The notes under the pieces are model-generated. The model made no database searches. It had not been told where the DNA came from and saw only the letters and a list, made by a program, of their open reading frames with translations. This document shows positions 9,008 to 16,532 of a DNA stretch of 44,454 nt, one piece after another. Positions within the stretch are counted from its first letter, which is position 1, and every line of letters begins with the position of its first letter. The DNA is from an archaeon (GTDB taxonomy: Archaea > Micrarchaeota > Micrarchaeia > CAILAH01), in contig JAJSAH010000010.1 in the NCBI GenBank assembly GCA_024274875.1, positions 1 to 44,454 on the forward strand, given 5' to 3'. The position numbers and the translations under genes were made by a program.

Positions 9008-9715
9008 ATGGCAGTATCATCAAGGGATAGAGGTAATGATCTGCGCAGAGTAAGGTTTTCGCGGCAGCAGGCTAAGTGGGATAACCTGTTCATCGGATTT
9101 AGGAAATCCAATCTTGAAACTGAGCTTAGAAATGATGAGGGAAGAACTCTGTCAAACAGATACTTGATCGGCACATCTATGTACAGGACTGAAACTATAA
9201 GCAATATGCAAAAAGTTAAAGAGGCTGTGGTTGACGAGTTTGTTGAAAAATCAGTAGATAATTTTAGGAGCGCTGCAAAAATGAAAAATGAGATAGAACA
9301 ATATGAAAACCCTGCCAGAGATGAATTACTGAAAATAGTTCTGCTTGAAGCGATTAAAAAATACATATTCATGGAATTGTACGCGAAACTTTTGGAAACG
9401 AGAGATATTAAGCTGTGCACTCTGCTGTCAAACATATACGCAACAATGAAAGGGCTTACATACAATCCAATCACTATTGTAAGCGAGGATCCAGGATCTT
9501 TCGGGAGAAAGGTATGGATGTATATATGCTCTGAGTGCTCATATCTTAAAGAATACATGAGCATAACAGGAAATATTTGGAATATGGTAAATGCATTTTA
9601 CGATACTGAGGAATACAAAAAACTTATGGGGTATGTGGAGAGCAAAGTGAGAGCAAAAGCGGTGAAGATGAAAATAGACCCTCACAAGCTTGCAGATTTT
9701 GCGCTAGGTCCTTGA
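9008..9715 (+). CDS. Uncharacterised 235-residue protein
   Basis: I do not recognise the family. The protein is mostly helical and charged, with no signal peptide or membrane segment; the middle (ARDELLKIVLLEAIKKYIFMEL) is amphipathic helix. There are two cysteines close together in YICSECSY. It occupies the place where subunit D of the ATP synthase normally sits, but it lacks the N-terminal 'NPTKMELLRLKRRL' type segment of D and its two long coiled-coil helices, so I do not call it D. The TATA spacing sets ATG 9008 as the start; an upstream in-frame ATG at 8969 would precede the TATA box. The last 34 bases overlap the end of the convergent large gene. Confidence 0.75.
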   Translation: MAVSSRDRGNDLRRVRFSRQQAKWDNLFIGFRKSNLETELRNDEGRTLSNRYLIGTSMYRTETISNMQKVKEAVVDEFVEKSVDNFRSAAKMKNEIEQYENPARDELLKIVLLEAIKKYIFMELYAKLLETRDIKLCTLLSNIYATMKGLTYNPITIVSEDPGSFGRKVWMYICSECSYLKEYMSITGNIWNMVNAFYDTEEYKKLMGYVESKVRAKAVKMKIDPHKLADFALGP

Positions 9716-12700
9716 ACTGGGGGTTCAAACGACTCAACTGTTTTTACGAATTTATTCCTCAGAGATTGCATCTTATTGCTCTCAAAATATGCAAACAAAT
9801 CCTCAGTGTTCCTGATATATCTGGATTCATCGCCGCTGAATATTTTAAGCAAATCATCATAGATGGGTATGTCTCCCAACTGCCTGCGCGCAACCTCAGG
9901 TTTGTACTCCCTCAATATTGAGATGATTCTATTGGAATTTTCAACAAATTTTGTTGGGTTATCAGTAGCTACGCCTATCGCCCTGCATATGAGCGCATCC
10001 GATGCAGATTTCTTGGTTGCATTGCGGACATACACAGAGTTAATTCCTGTTTCTGAAAACTTTGCCCCTTCCTGCACTAAACGCTTAGTGATTGTTGATG
10101 CAAGCTCCGCTTCCAGCGCTTCGGTATAACCCTTAGTGATTACATACTTGAACGGGCTTATGCGCTTAACTGAAATTTTCTTGCTTTTGGCAAAATCTTG
10201 CACAGCGACCTCAACAACATCTGCGATGAAATCCGTGCCAGGATGCCCAAAGAATGTGTTAAGACCGCGCATGCCAAAATACCCGCTGCGAACTTCATTG
10301 TAACCCTTGCGCGTGGAAACCTCCATAAGTTTTCCGAACATGCCCTTAAATTTTTTCCATCCGCCAAGCTTGAACTTTAACTCAATCAAATGGCCTGAGA
10401 AAACCTCATTCTCCCCAACTCCTGCCAATTTGAACTCAATGCCGGACTTTGATTTAATGTTAAATTTCTTCCTCATTTCCTCAAAATTAAGCTTTTTTGA
10501 AATGAAACGCTCCTTGTATGTCAGCTTTACATTATTCTCAGCATCCCTCACCATAGCGGAGATAGGGTTCTCATCGCCAACAGGAACTTTTTTCAGCTTC
10601 TTGCCGAATAAACTCCTGCTTACCTTAACAACTTCCGAACCTTCAAACGAAAAAATGCTTGAAATTTCAGCAGATGAAGAAACTGCCTGCACCTCATGCC
10701 TAAACATGCTCAACTGCTTCCTAAGCAGCGGAAGGTCAACCTCTCCATTCCTAACCATAAGAAGCGTCTCTTCTATTGCTTCCGAATGAAATTTCCCTAT
10801 GTTTTTCCTTAATTTCATAAGCAAATCGACATCTTTACAGGTGAATGCAAGGTATATCTCATCGCTGTTCTCAGAAACGCGCATCAAGTGTATAGATACA
10901 TTTTTGTATTTCTGCTTTACTAGTTTGCCCATCATATCAAGCGAAATCACATACGCATCTATTGCAGAATCCCCAAGATCCCAAGAGATGTTGTTGTAGC
11001 TGTTCAGGGCGCTCTTATCCAATACCATTCCAAACATATGCTCATTCTTATCGCGGAGATTCCTAGATATATTCTCCTCAAACACCTGCAGCTCGCTAGT
11101 TGGAATTGTGCTTCGCGCGCCTTCGCCATACTTAATCTCACCTTCAAACTTCTCAAACACCTTCTTTATGCTCTTTGATGATTTTATCTCTTCTATGGCT
11201 CTCGATGCCTTCGCAATCTTAATGTCATTTATCACAGATGAATGCAGTTCTTCTAAAGGTAGTTTTGCACGCTTCATCGCCTTCTGAAATCCCACCTTAA
11301 AATGCGCGTGGAACAACGGAATAGAAAACATCGCAAGCTGTTCCAACCCTTCTAAATACCTGCCTTCCTTGAACAGAGCATATGTTCCTACTGCTCCAAC
11401 TCCAAGCATGGCCAATCCACCACTAATTTGTAGTGTATAAACAGACCTTTCAACCAAGGTCGCGACATCCTTTTCTACCCTGAATGATTTCAATACATTG
11501 CTAACTGCGCCGAGCGAAAAAACTGACATGCCAAGCATGGCCCAATTTTCCCAGGATACATTGCCAGAAAGGTATTGCTCGCGCATAACTGATTTAAGGC
11601 TTACCGCAACAAACGCAGGCGGGAACATAGATACTGCGAACTCCGCCCACTTATTCGCATGATCAGCAAAGTTCATCTTTTCACTGAGCAACTTCGCATC
11701 GCTGTCAAGCCTGTTGGCATATGCGTTCAGCATGCGAGAATCAACTTCCTTCCCATCAATCAAATCCATCTGCATCTTAGCAAGACCTGAAGCTGTTGAA
11801 ACCATGCGGGAAGCTATTGAGGATTCCTCTGTTGCAAACAATCTCTCCCCACTGTACCTTAGCGCGCTCTCAAATTCAATAAGAGTGCGGTTAAGGTCCA
11901 TGTGCTTTTCGTTGGGAATGCCTTCTAAAAATGCCGAATACAACTTAAGGGCGCCTTCCTTCAAAAACCTGTAATCATTGACCGATTTGCCGCTCCCTGA
12001 CCACATGTACGCCATCATGTTCATCTTTGCATCAAGCGCATCGCTCAGCGCAACATGCGCCTTTGAAAAATTTGATTTGGAAATATGGTAAAGCGCATCA
12101 TTCAGCTTGTTAACTGCCTCTTTATAAGTAAATTCCATGCGGCGCGCGTCTCCTGGATCAAGCTGCTTCAAATAATCATAGTAGGATTTCTCGCGAAGAA
12201 GCATATTCGCAACATAATTGTAAGATTGAACTTTTTTAACAAGCATCGAATACTCTTTAGCAAGCGAACTGAAAGCGCTCATAACATTCCCAAGCTCGTT
12301 TGCGCTGGCCGCATAATGCACTGAATCGCGAAGTTTCCTAATCTTCTGCAAAAGAGCATCCAACTCTCTACTGAGAGAATCGCAGCCCTTAAATCCCGAA
12401 GCAGCGCCTAACGAATCCTGCAATCTGCCTAAATGCTCGCCCATTTTCTCAGAACGGTTGATTATAGATCGTTTGTTCTCCTCTAATATTTGCTTCATCG
12501 CTGAAGGAATCTTTTTGTTAAGCTCATGAGAAAGTTGCATAACTTTGTCTACATCACCCTTTTCCGAAAACCCTCTCATCTTATCCATAATGGACTTTAT
12601 CTCCGGTCGATCTATGATTGATTTTGGAAGGTTGGTTGCGTATTTCTTGTAAGTTTCAACTGAAATTGCGTACGCCTGGCTTTTTGCGAATCCTTCGCTG

Positions 12701-13335
12701 AATAATTTTGATGAGTCCGAGCCCTTAAGCTCGCTCAATATTGCGCGCTCAATCTCTTCCCTGCCATGCCCTTTAACTATGCCTTTGTTGATGATGCAAG
12801 AAATATATGCATTAACCATGCCAAGCGCCTTGTAAGAGCGCTCCTTATTTGTCTCATTAAGCTGTTCCAGCTTAACAATAACATCAGCAAGGAATGCTCG
12901 CGTTCGTGAGCCATACTTATGAATAGATGTTTTCAGCTCATGAACCCCGCGCTCGAATTTTAACTCCTGCAATTTATAGTGCATACTGTTGGCTTCTTTA
13001 AGCACAGAGTTCAAATTCTTCGATGGATTTTCAAGCAGAGAGCTGACATCTAAAACAATATTGTTCTGCTTCGCATCGAGATATACGCTGCCTATGAATG
13101 CAATCTTCAACGCGCTTGCATAACTGCCCATATTGTAAAAATTCTGAGCGATACGGCGCAGATTTTTAATAACTTCATCATTGCTTTTCCGCATGAGATA
13201 AATCGCGGACTTCACATAACCTTTCTTAACTGCGGACCTCAGCGATTTTTCCTTATTCTGCAAAATTCTGCCTGATTCACGGTCGAGCACATTATTTATT
13301 CTTTGAGCTGGCTCCGATAAACTGCGCGCCATCAT
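9682..13335 (-). CDS. Very large helical protein with membrane-like middle and two degenerate GGDEF-like domains
   Basis: 1217 residues, the longest gene here. Residues ~1-560 are helical and coiled-coil-like. Residues ~563-585, ~596-617 and ~633-656 are hydrophobic enough for membrane or buried hairpin helices. Residues ~766-850 read as a degenerate GGDEF/nucleotide-cyclase palm: FGMVLDKSALNSY, then WDLGDSAIDAYV (the 'GH..GD..L' helix), then ENSDEIYLAF in place of GGDEF. A second copy at ~1017-1070 has LNTFFGHPGTDFIADVV (N1026, G1030, H1031, D1035 matching N...GH...D) and KRISPFKYVI where GGDEF would be. Neither keeps the catalytic GGDEF, so nucleotide binding or a structural role is likelier than cyclase activity. 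The start overlaps the stop of the small upstream gene, so the two form an operon. The domain call is by eye and unverified. Confidence 0.85.
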   Translation of the reverse strand: MMARSLSEPAQRINNVLDRESGRILQNKEKSLRSAVKKGYVKSAIYLMRKSNDEVIKNLRRIAQNFYNMGSYASALKIAFIGSVYLDAKQNNIVLDVSSLLENPSKNLNSVLKEANSMHYKLQELKFERGVHELKTSIHKYGSRTRAFLADVIVKLEQLNETNKERSYKALGMVNAYISCIINKGIVKGHGREEIERAILSELKGSDSSKLFSEGFAKSQAYAISVETYKKYATNLPKSIIDRPEIKSIMDKMRGFSEKGDVDKVMQLSHELNKKIPSAMKQILEENKRSIINRSEKMGEHLGRLQDSLGAASGFKGCDSLSRELDALLQKIRKLRDSVHYAASANELGNVMSAFSSLAKEYSMLVKKVQSYNYVANMLLREKSYYDYLKQLDPGDARRMEFTYKEAVNKLNDALYHISKSNFSKAHVALSDALDAKMNMMAYMWSGSGKSVNDYRFLKEGALKLYSAFLEGIPNEKHMDLNRTLIEFESALRYSGERLFATEESSIASRMVSTASGLAKMQMDLIDGKEVDSRMLNAYANRLDSDAKLLSEKMNFADHANKWAEFAVSMFPPAFVAVSLKSVMREQYLSGNVSWENWAMLGMSVFSLGAVSNVLKSFRVEKDVATLVERSVYTLQISGGLAMLGVGAVGTYALFKEGRYLEGLEQLAMFSIPLFHAHFKVGFQKAMKRAKLPLEELHSSVINDIKIAKASRAIEEIKSSKSIKKVFEKFEGEIKYGEGARSTIPTSELQVFEENISRNLRDKNEHMFGMVLDKSALNSYNNISWDLGDSAIDAYVISLDMMGKLVKQKYKNVSIHLMRVSENSDEIYLAFTCKDVDLLMKLRKNIGKFHSEAIEETLLMVRNGEVDLPLLRKQLSMFRHEVQAVSSSAEISSIFSFEGSEVVKVSRSLFGKKLKKVPVGDENPISAMVRDAENNVKLTYKERFISKKLNFEEMRKKFNIKSKSGIEFKLAGVGENEVFSGHLIELKFKLGGWKKFKGMFGKLMEVSTRKGYNEVRSGYFGMRGLNTFFGHPGTDFIADVVEVAVQDFAKSKKISVKRISPFKYVITKGYTEALEAELASTITKRLVQEGAKFSETGINSVYVRNATKKSASDALICRAIGVATDNPTKFVENSNRIISILREYKPEVARRQLGDIPIYDDLLKIFSGDESRYIRNTEDLFAYFESNKMQSLRNKFVKTVESFEPPVQGPSAKSASL

Positions 13336-13571
13336 CTCAACTCGCTAAGCAATCTTTTAAGGAATATTACGCTCTCAACAACTTCATCGTCAGTCTCTGG
13401 AGTTCCGTATGTCTCCTTCCACAACATCAAGGCGTTCCGCAGGTTAACATAATAATTCTTCTTAACTTTGCTCTTTATGCGTTTCATGTTGAAATTAAGA
13501 TCAATGCTTTTAAGCGTGGTATCTACCTCGCGCAGGACTGAACTGTGAAGGCTTGCAAACTCCTTATCCAT
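13332..13571 (-). CDS. Uncharacterised 79-residue helical protein
   Basis: Small basic-then-acidic helical protein, family not recognised. The frame stays open upstream to 13745, but that region is antisense to RNase Z. The ATG at 13571 sits 25 bases from the centre of the palindromic TATA box at 13592-13601, so I place the start there, with a leaderless mRNA. Its stop TGA overlaps the first ATG of the 1217-residue gene by three bases, so the two are translationally coupled and probably act together. Confidence 0.7.
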   Translation of the reverse strand: MDKEFASLHSSVLREVDTTLKSIDLNFNMKRIKSKVKKNYYVNLRNALMLWKETYGTPETDDEVVESVIFLKRLLSELR

Positions 13572-13591
13572 AATACAAATTTCATTCCAAC

Positions 13592-13601
13592 ATTTATAAA
13601 T
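13592..13601. promoter_or_regulatory. Palindromic TATA box shared by two divergent leaderless genes
   Basis: ATTTATAAAT is a perfect palindrome. Its centre is 25.5 bases from the minus-strand ATG (13571) and 26.5 bases from the plus-strand ATG of RNase Z (13623). No other TATA-like sequence fits either start, so one TBP site seems to serve both directions, with BRE sequences on each side deciding polarity. Confidence 0.7.
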
Positions 13602-13622
13602 AATCGGAATTGAGAATATATT

Positions 13623-14507
13623 ATGTTTAGGATAGTTGTGCTGGGAAGCGGTGGTGCGATTCCTTCCCCAAACAGAAATGTAAGTTGCGTCGGGATAAGG
13701 CATAATGGAAAAGTGTATGTTTTCGATGCATGTGAAGGCATGCAAAAACAGATGATGAAGTATAAGTTAAGCTACTATAAAACATGCGCAATATTTATTT
13801 CGCATCTTCACCCTGATCATTTCCTTGGGATTCCTGGATTGGCATACACTCTGCAGCTTAGCAATTTCGAAGGAACTTTGCGCATCATTGGACCAAAAGG
13901 AATTAAAAGAGTTGTTGAAGGACTGCTCGCAGGAAATGTGCCTAAATTTATGCGCATAGAGGAATTTCATAAAGAAGGAGTTGTGTTTGAAAATGGTGAT
14001 CTATCAGTGCTTGCGTTCAAAGTCAAGCATTCAAATACATCGTATGGATATGAGGTTAAACAAAAAGGAATTCGAAAGTTTGATGAGGAAAAGGCAAAAA
14101 TGCTCGGAATAAAAGGAAGGATGTTCAGAGATATTGAGGAGAAGGGATGTTTAATTGTAGGGAAGAAGAAAATAATGCTTGATGATGTAAGCTGGATTAA
14201 GGACGGGAAGCGGATTGTATATACAGGAGATACTATTAAGTGCAATAATGTGGCAGAGCATGCAAAACATGCGGATGTGCTCATACATGATGCAACATTC
14301 ATAGAGGCAGATAGAAAGGATGCTGATGAAAAAATGCATGCGACTGCACTCGACGCCGCAAAAACCGCTGAGGAAGCAGAGTGCGGCATCCTTGTGCTCA
14401 TTCATATAAGCAATAAGTATAAGAGCGATGAGGAGCACATTAAAGAAGCAAAAAACATATTTGGCGAAGCGATTGTTGCAAAAGATGGTCTTGAAATACA
14501 TATTTAA
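13623..14507 (+). CDS. rnz: Ribonuclease Z (tRNA 3' endonuclease)
   Basis: 294 residues, normal for the short tRNase Z form. It has the metallo-beta-lactamase motif HLHPDH at 61-66 (two zinc ligand sites, D65 as general base), H136 in KVKHSNTSYGY, D203 in YTGDT, and a C-terminal His in LIHISNKY (H261). GYEVKQKGIRKFDEEKAKMLGI resembles the substrate region of the family. It removes 3' trailers from tRNA precursors, needed where CCA is not encoded; the tRNA gene 27 bases downstream indeed lacks CCA. The mRNA is probably leaderless from the shared TATA box at 13592-13601. Confidence 0.95.
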   Translation: MFRIVVLGSGGAIPSPNRNVSCVGIRHNGKVYVFDACEGMQKQMMKYKLSYYKTCAIFISHLHPDHFLGIPGLAYTLQLSNFEGTLRIIGPKGIKRVVEGLLAGNVPKFMRIEEFHKEGVVFENGDLSVLAFKVKHSNTSYGYEVKQKGIRKFDEEKAKMLGIKGRMFRDIEEKGCLIVGKKKIMLDDVSWIKDGKRIVYTGDTIKCNNVAEHAKHADVLIHDATFIEADRKDADEKMHATALDAAKTAEEAECGILVLIHISNKYKSDEEHIKEAKNIFGEAIVAKDGLEIHI

Positions 14508-14510
14508 AAT
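14501..14510 (+). promoter_or_regulatory. TATA box for the tRNA-Pro gene
   Basis: TATTTAAAAT overlaps the end of rnz and is centred about 29 bases before the first tRNA base, giving a predicted start a few bases upstream of the mature 5' end. Confidence 0.55.
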
Positions 14511-14534
14511 TAGAGCGCTTAACAAGTATTCGTT

Positions 14535-14625
14535 GGGGCTGTGGGCTAGCTTGGTTATGCTACCAGCTTTGGGAGCTGGAGACCCCAGTTCAAAAGAAAG
14601 AGTTCTGAAAATCTGGGCAGCCCCA
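14535..14625 (+). tRNA. tRNA-Pro(TGG) with a 17-nt intron in the T-loop
   Basis: The acceptor stem pairs GGGGCTG (14535-14541) with CAGCCCC (14618-14624), discriminator A14625, no encoded CCA. The anticodon stem CCAGC/GCTGG (14563-14567, 14575-14579) holds loop TTTGGGA, giving anticodon TGG and G37, proper for proline. The T-stem CCCAG/CTGGG (14584-14588, 14613-14617) is perfect but the loop is 24 nt instead of 7. Removing 17 nt restores TTCAAAT. Exons are therefore 14535-14594 and 14612-14625, total 74 nt. The D-stem contains a G-U and a U-U pair, as is common in tRNA-Pro. Confidence 0.93.
14595..14611 (+). other. tRNA intron at position 59/60 with canonical bulge-helix-bulge
   Basis: The T-stem serves as the outer helix. 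It is followed by a 4-bp central helix (TTCA 14589-14592 with TGAA 14606-14609), a 3-nt bulge on each strand (AAA 14593-14595 and AAT 14610-14612), and an inner 3-bp helix (GAA/TTC) closed by the tetraloop AGAG. Cutting between the second and third base of each bulge, the known rule of archaeal splicing endonuclease, yields exactly the loop TTCAAAT. Confidence 0.88.
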
Positions 14626-14645
14626 TCTTATTCTTAACAAATCAT

Positions 14646-14707
14646 GCGATCAGAGTCAAGTCACTTCCTCATTCCATAGGTCAGGCAAGCTAAACTCATC
14701 ATCTCGC
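14646..14707 (-). ncRNA. Box C/D sRNA (2'-O-methylation guide)
   Basis: On the minus strand: box C ATGATGA (14702-14696), an 11-nt guide GTTTAGCTTGC, box D' CTGA (14684-14681), an 8-nt spacer, box C' ATGAGGA (14672-14666, one change from consensus), a 12-nt guide AGTGACTTGACT, and box D CTGA (14653-14650). GCGA just before box C pairs with TCGC just after box D, the expected terminal stem. All spacings match archaeal C/D sRNAs. By the 'fifth base from box D' rule the two guides point at the fifth base of targets AGUCAAGUCACU (A) and GCAAGCUAAAC (G). I cannot assign the target RNAs from this window. Confidence 0.85.
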
Positions 14708-14726
14708 TATTATAAGCATGTATCAG

Positions 14727-14736
14727 AATAAAAAGG
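14727..14736 (-). promoter_or_regulatory. Candidate TATA box for the C/D sRNA
   Basis: On the minus strand CCTTTTTATT is centred about 24 bases before the first base of the sRNA terminal stem, the right distance for independent transcription. Confidence 0.4.
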
Positions 14737-14756
14737 TTATGATGGGCTTGTAAAAG

Positions 14757-14767
14757 TTTAAAAAATA
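14757..14767 (+). promoter_or_regulatory. TATA box for the secretion ATPase operon
   Basis: TTTAAAAAATA is centred about 24 bases before the ATG at 14786. No ribosome site precedes that ATG, so a leaderless mRNA is likely. Confidence 0.5.
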
Positions 14768-14785
14768 CGCTGGCAAATTACTTTT

Positions 14786-16522
14786 ATGGAGATAAGCATT
14801 TCTACGAATGTGGATTTAATATGCAAGGCGATACAAAATAAAGGGGAGGTTGATTTAAGCCTGCTGTCAAAACAGCTTAAAATGAGCATGAAGGATTTAA
14901 TCAGAATTGCGGAATCGCTTGAAGATGCAGAGATGGCGGAAGTGAGGAAGGGCATCGGAAGAACAACCATTGAGTTGAAGAAGGCCATAAGTGAGGAGCC
15001 AGTTCCAAAGCTCGAAGGAAAGGTTGTTTCAAAATATGATTTGGAGCTGCACAATGTTCCCATATATGTGCGCATACTTGATATGAAGGAGGATCCAATA
15101 TTCATCTACGAACTAAGGACGGTTAAACTTGGGCCATACACAACGGAATACATGGAGTATTTGCAGGAGATTATTGCAAAACGCATCGTTCTGGAACCTA
15201 GCGAAATCATAGATCAGCGCAAGGCAATGCTTCTCGAAGATAAGTTTTACAGAGCATGCCTAAAATTATCAAAAGAATCATTTCCATACTTGGATGACAG
15301 CGCAGTCAAGATAATAGCAGGAATACTCTTGCACGAAGTTTACGGGCTCGGCAAAATGGAACTGCTGATGAGAGATGATATGTTGGAGGAAATTGTTATT
15401 AATGGGTCGTATGAGCCAGTAGTTGTTTACCATAAAAAATACGGATGGCTGAAAACAAACATCGTGTTCAAAAATGAGGAGGAAATATACAATATTGCTA
15501 CGCAGATAGGAAGAAAGGCTGGAAAAGAAATTAATGTTATGAACCCCATAATGGATGCGCACCTGCCTAACGGGGATAGGGTTAACGCAAGCCTGTTTCC
15601 AATATCTGCATATGGAGATACGATTACAATAAGGAGGTTCGTGAGAGAGCCGTGGACTATAGTGGATTTTATAAGCGAAGAGCTTAACACTATGTCTGTG
15701 GATATGGCTGCGCTGCTGTGGCAAGCAATGCAATATGAAATGAATATGCTGATCGTAGGGGGAACTGCAAGCGGCAAAACAAGCATGCTAAATACATTAT
15801 GCGCGCTGATACCTCCCACAAACAGAATTATCACAATTGAGGATACAAGGGAGATTAGCCTTCCAGAATACCTCAAATACAATTGGGTGCCGCTCGTAAC
15901 AAGGTCTGCAAGCGCCGAAGGCAAAGGCGGGATTGATATGCTCGACTTAATGGTATCATCGCTCAGAATGAGGCCAGATAGAGTTATAGTTGGAGAAGTG
16001 AGAAGAAGAGAGGAAGCGGAGGTTATGTTTGAGGCGATGCATACTGGGCATGCAGTGTATTCTACTCTGCATGCAGATACTGGAGATCAGGTTATGAGAA
16101 GGTTGATTAACCCTCCATTCTCAATACCAAACACTGAGCTTGAATCGCTGCATCTCATTGTGGTTATGTACAGAGATAGAAGGACTGGAAGAAGAAGAGT
16201 GTATGAGATTGATGAAGTGAACTTGGGGGTAGGTGGGGAGATTAACCTTAACAGGATATACAGGTGGAGAGCGCGCACGGACCAGTTTGAGAAAGTTAAT
16301 GAGAGCACGAGAATATTTGGTGAGTTGAGTTTGCACGCTGGAATGAGCATAGAGGATATTATCAGCGATATTGAAGATAAGGCAAAAGTGCTGAACTGGA
16401 TGAGGGAGCATAAAGTCAATTCTGTAGATAAGATTGGCAGTGTGATGGCAGTGTTCTACAAAAACCCTGAAAAGATCATAAAAGCGGCTGCAAAAGGAGT
16501 AAAGCCTGAAACCATACTTTAA
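14786..16522 (+). CDS. Type II/IV secretion-type ATPase (archaeal type IV filament motor)
   Basis: 578 residues. Residues ~1-70 look like a winged-helix domain, followed by an N-terminal regulatory domain and a RecA-like ATPase core. Visible motifs are Walker A GGTASGKTS (325-333), the Asp box IITIEDTREI (348-357), the Walker B region RVIVGEVRR (399-407), and the His box TGHAVYSTLHA (420-430). This is the GspE/FlaI/TadA superfamily; the ATPase drives assembly or retraction of pilus-like filaments from the cytoplasmic face of the membrane. It heads an operon with two platform proteins of the GspF/TadB-TadC type. No pilin or prepilin peptidase is encoded nearby, so the filament cannot be named (adhesive pilus, DNA uptake and archaellum-like remain open). 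Confidence 0.93.
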   Translation: MEISISTNVDLICKAIQNKGEVDLSLLSKQLKMSMKDLIRIAESLEDAEMAEVRKGIGRTTIELKKAISEEPVPKLEGKVVSKYDLELHNVPIYVRILDMKEDPIFIYELRTVKLGPYTTEYMEYLQEIIAKRIVLEPSEIIDQRKAMLLEDKFYRACLKLSKESFPYLDDSAVKIIAGILLHEVYGLGKMELLMRDDMLEEIVINGSYEPVVVYHKKYGWLKTNIVFKNEEEIYNIATQIGRKAGKEINVMNPIMDAHLPNGDRVNASLFPISAYGDTITIRRFVREPWTIVDFISEELNTMSVDMAALLWQAMQYEMNMLIVGGTASGKTSMLNTLCALIPPTNRIITIEDTREISLPEYLKYNWVPLVTRSASAEGKGGIDMLDLMVSSLRMRPDRVIVGEVRRREEAEVMFEAMHTGHAVYSTLHADTGDQVMRRLINPPFSIPNTELESLHLIVVMYRDRRTGRRRVYEIDEVNLGVGGEINLNRIYRWRARTDQFEKVNESTRIFGELSLHAGMSIEDIISDIEDKAKVLNWMREHKVNSVDKIGSVMAVFYKNPEKIIKAAAKGVKPETIL

Positions 16523-16532
16523 TGGTGTGTGC

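Noticed and set aside
9008-9715. Subunit D of the ATP synthase
   Set aside because: Position after atpB fits, but the sequence lacks the conserved N-terminal segment and long coiled-coil helices of D, and it has its own promoter after a terminator.
13572-13745. Longer N-terminus for the small minus-strand protein (frame open to 13745)
   Set aside because: The extension is antisense to the start of RNase Z and runs through the shared TATA box; its composition is unlike the rest of the protein.
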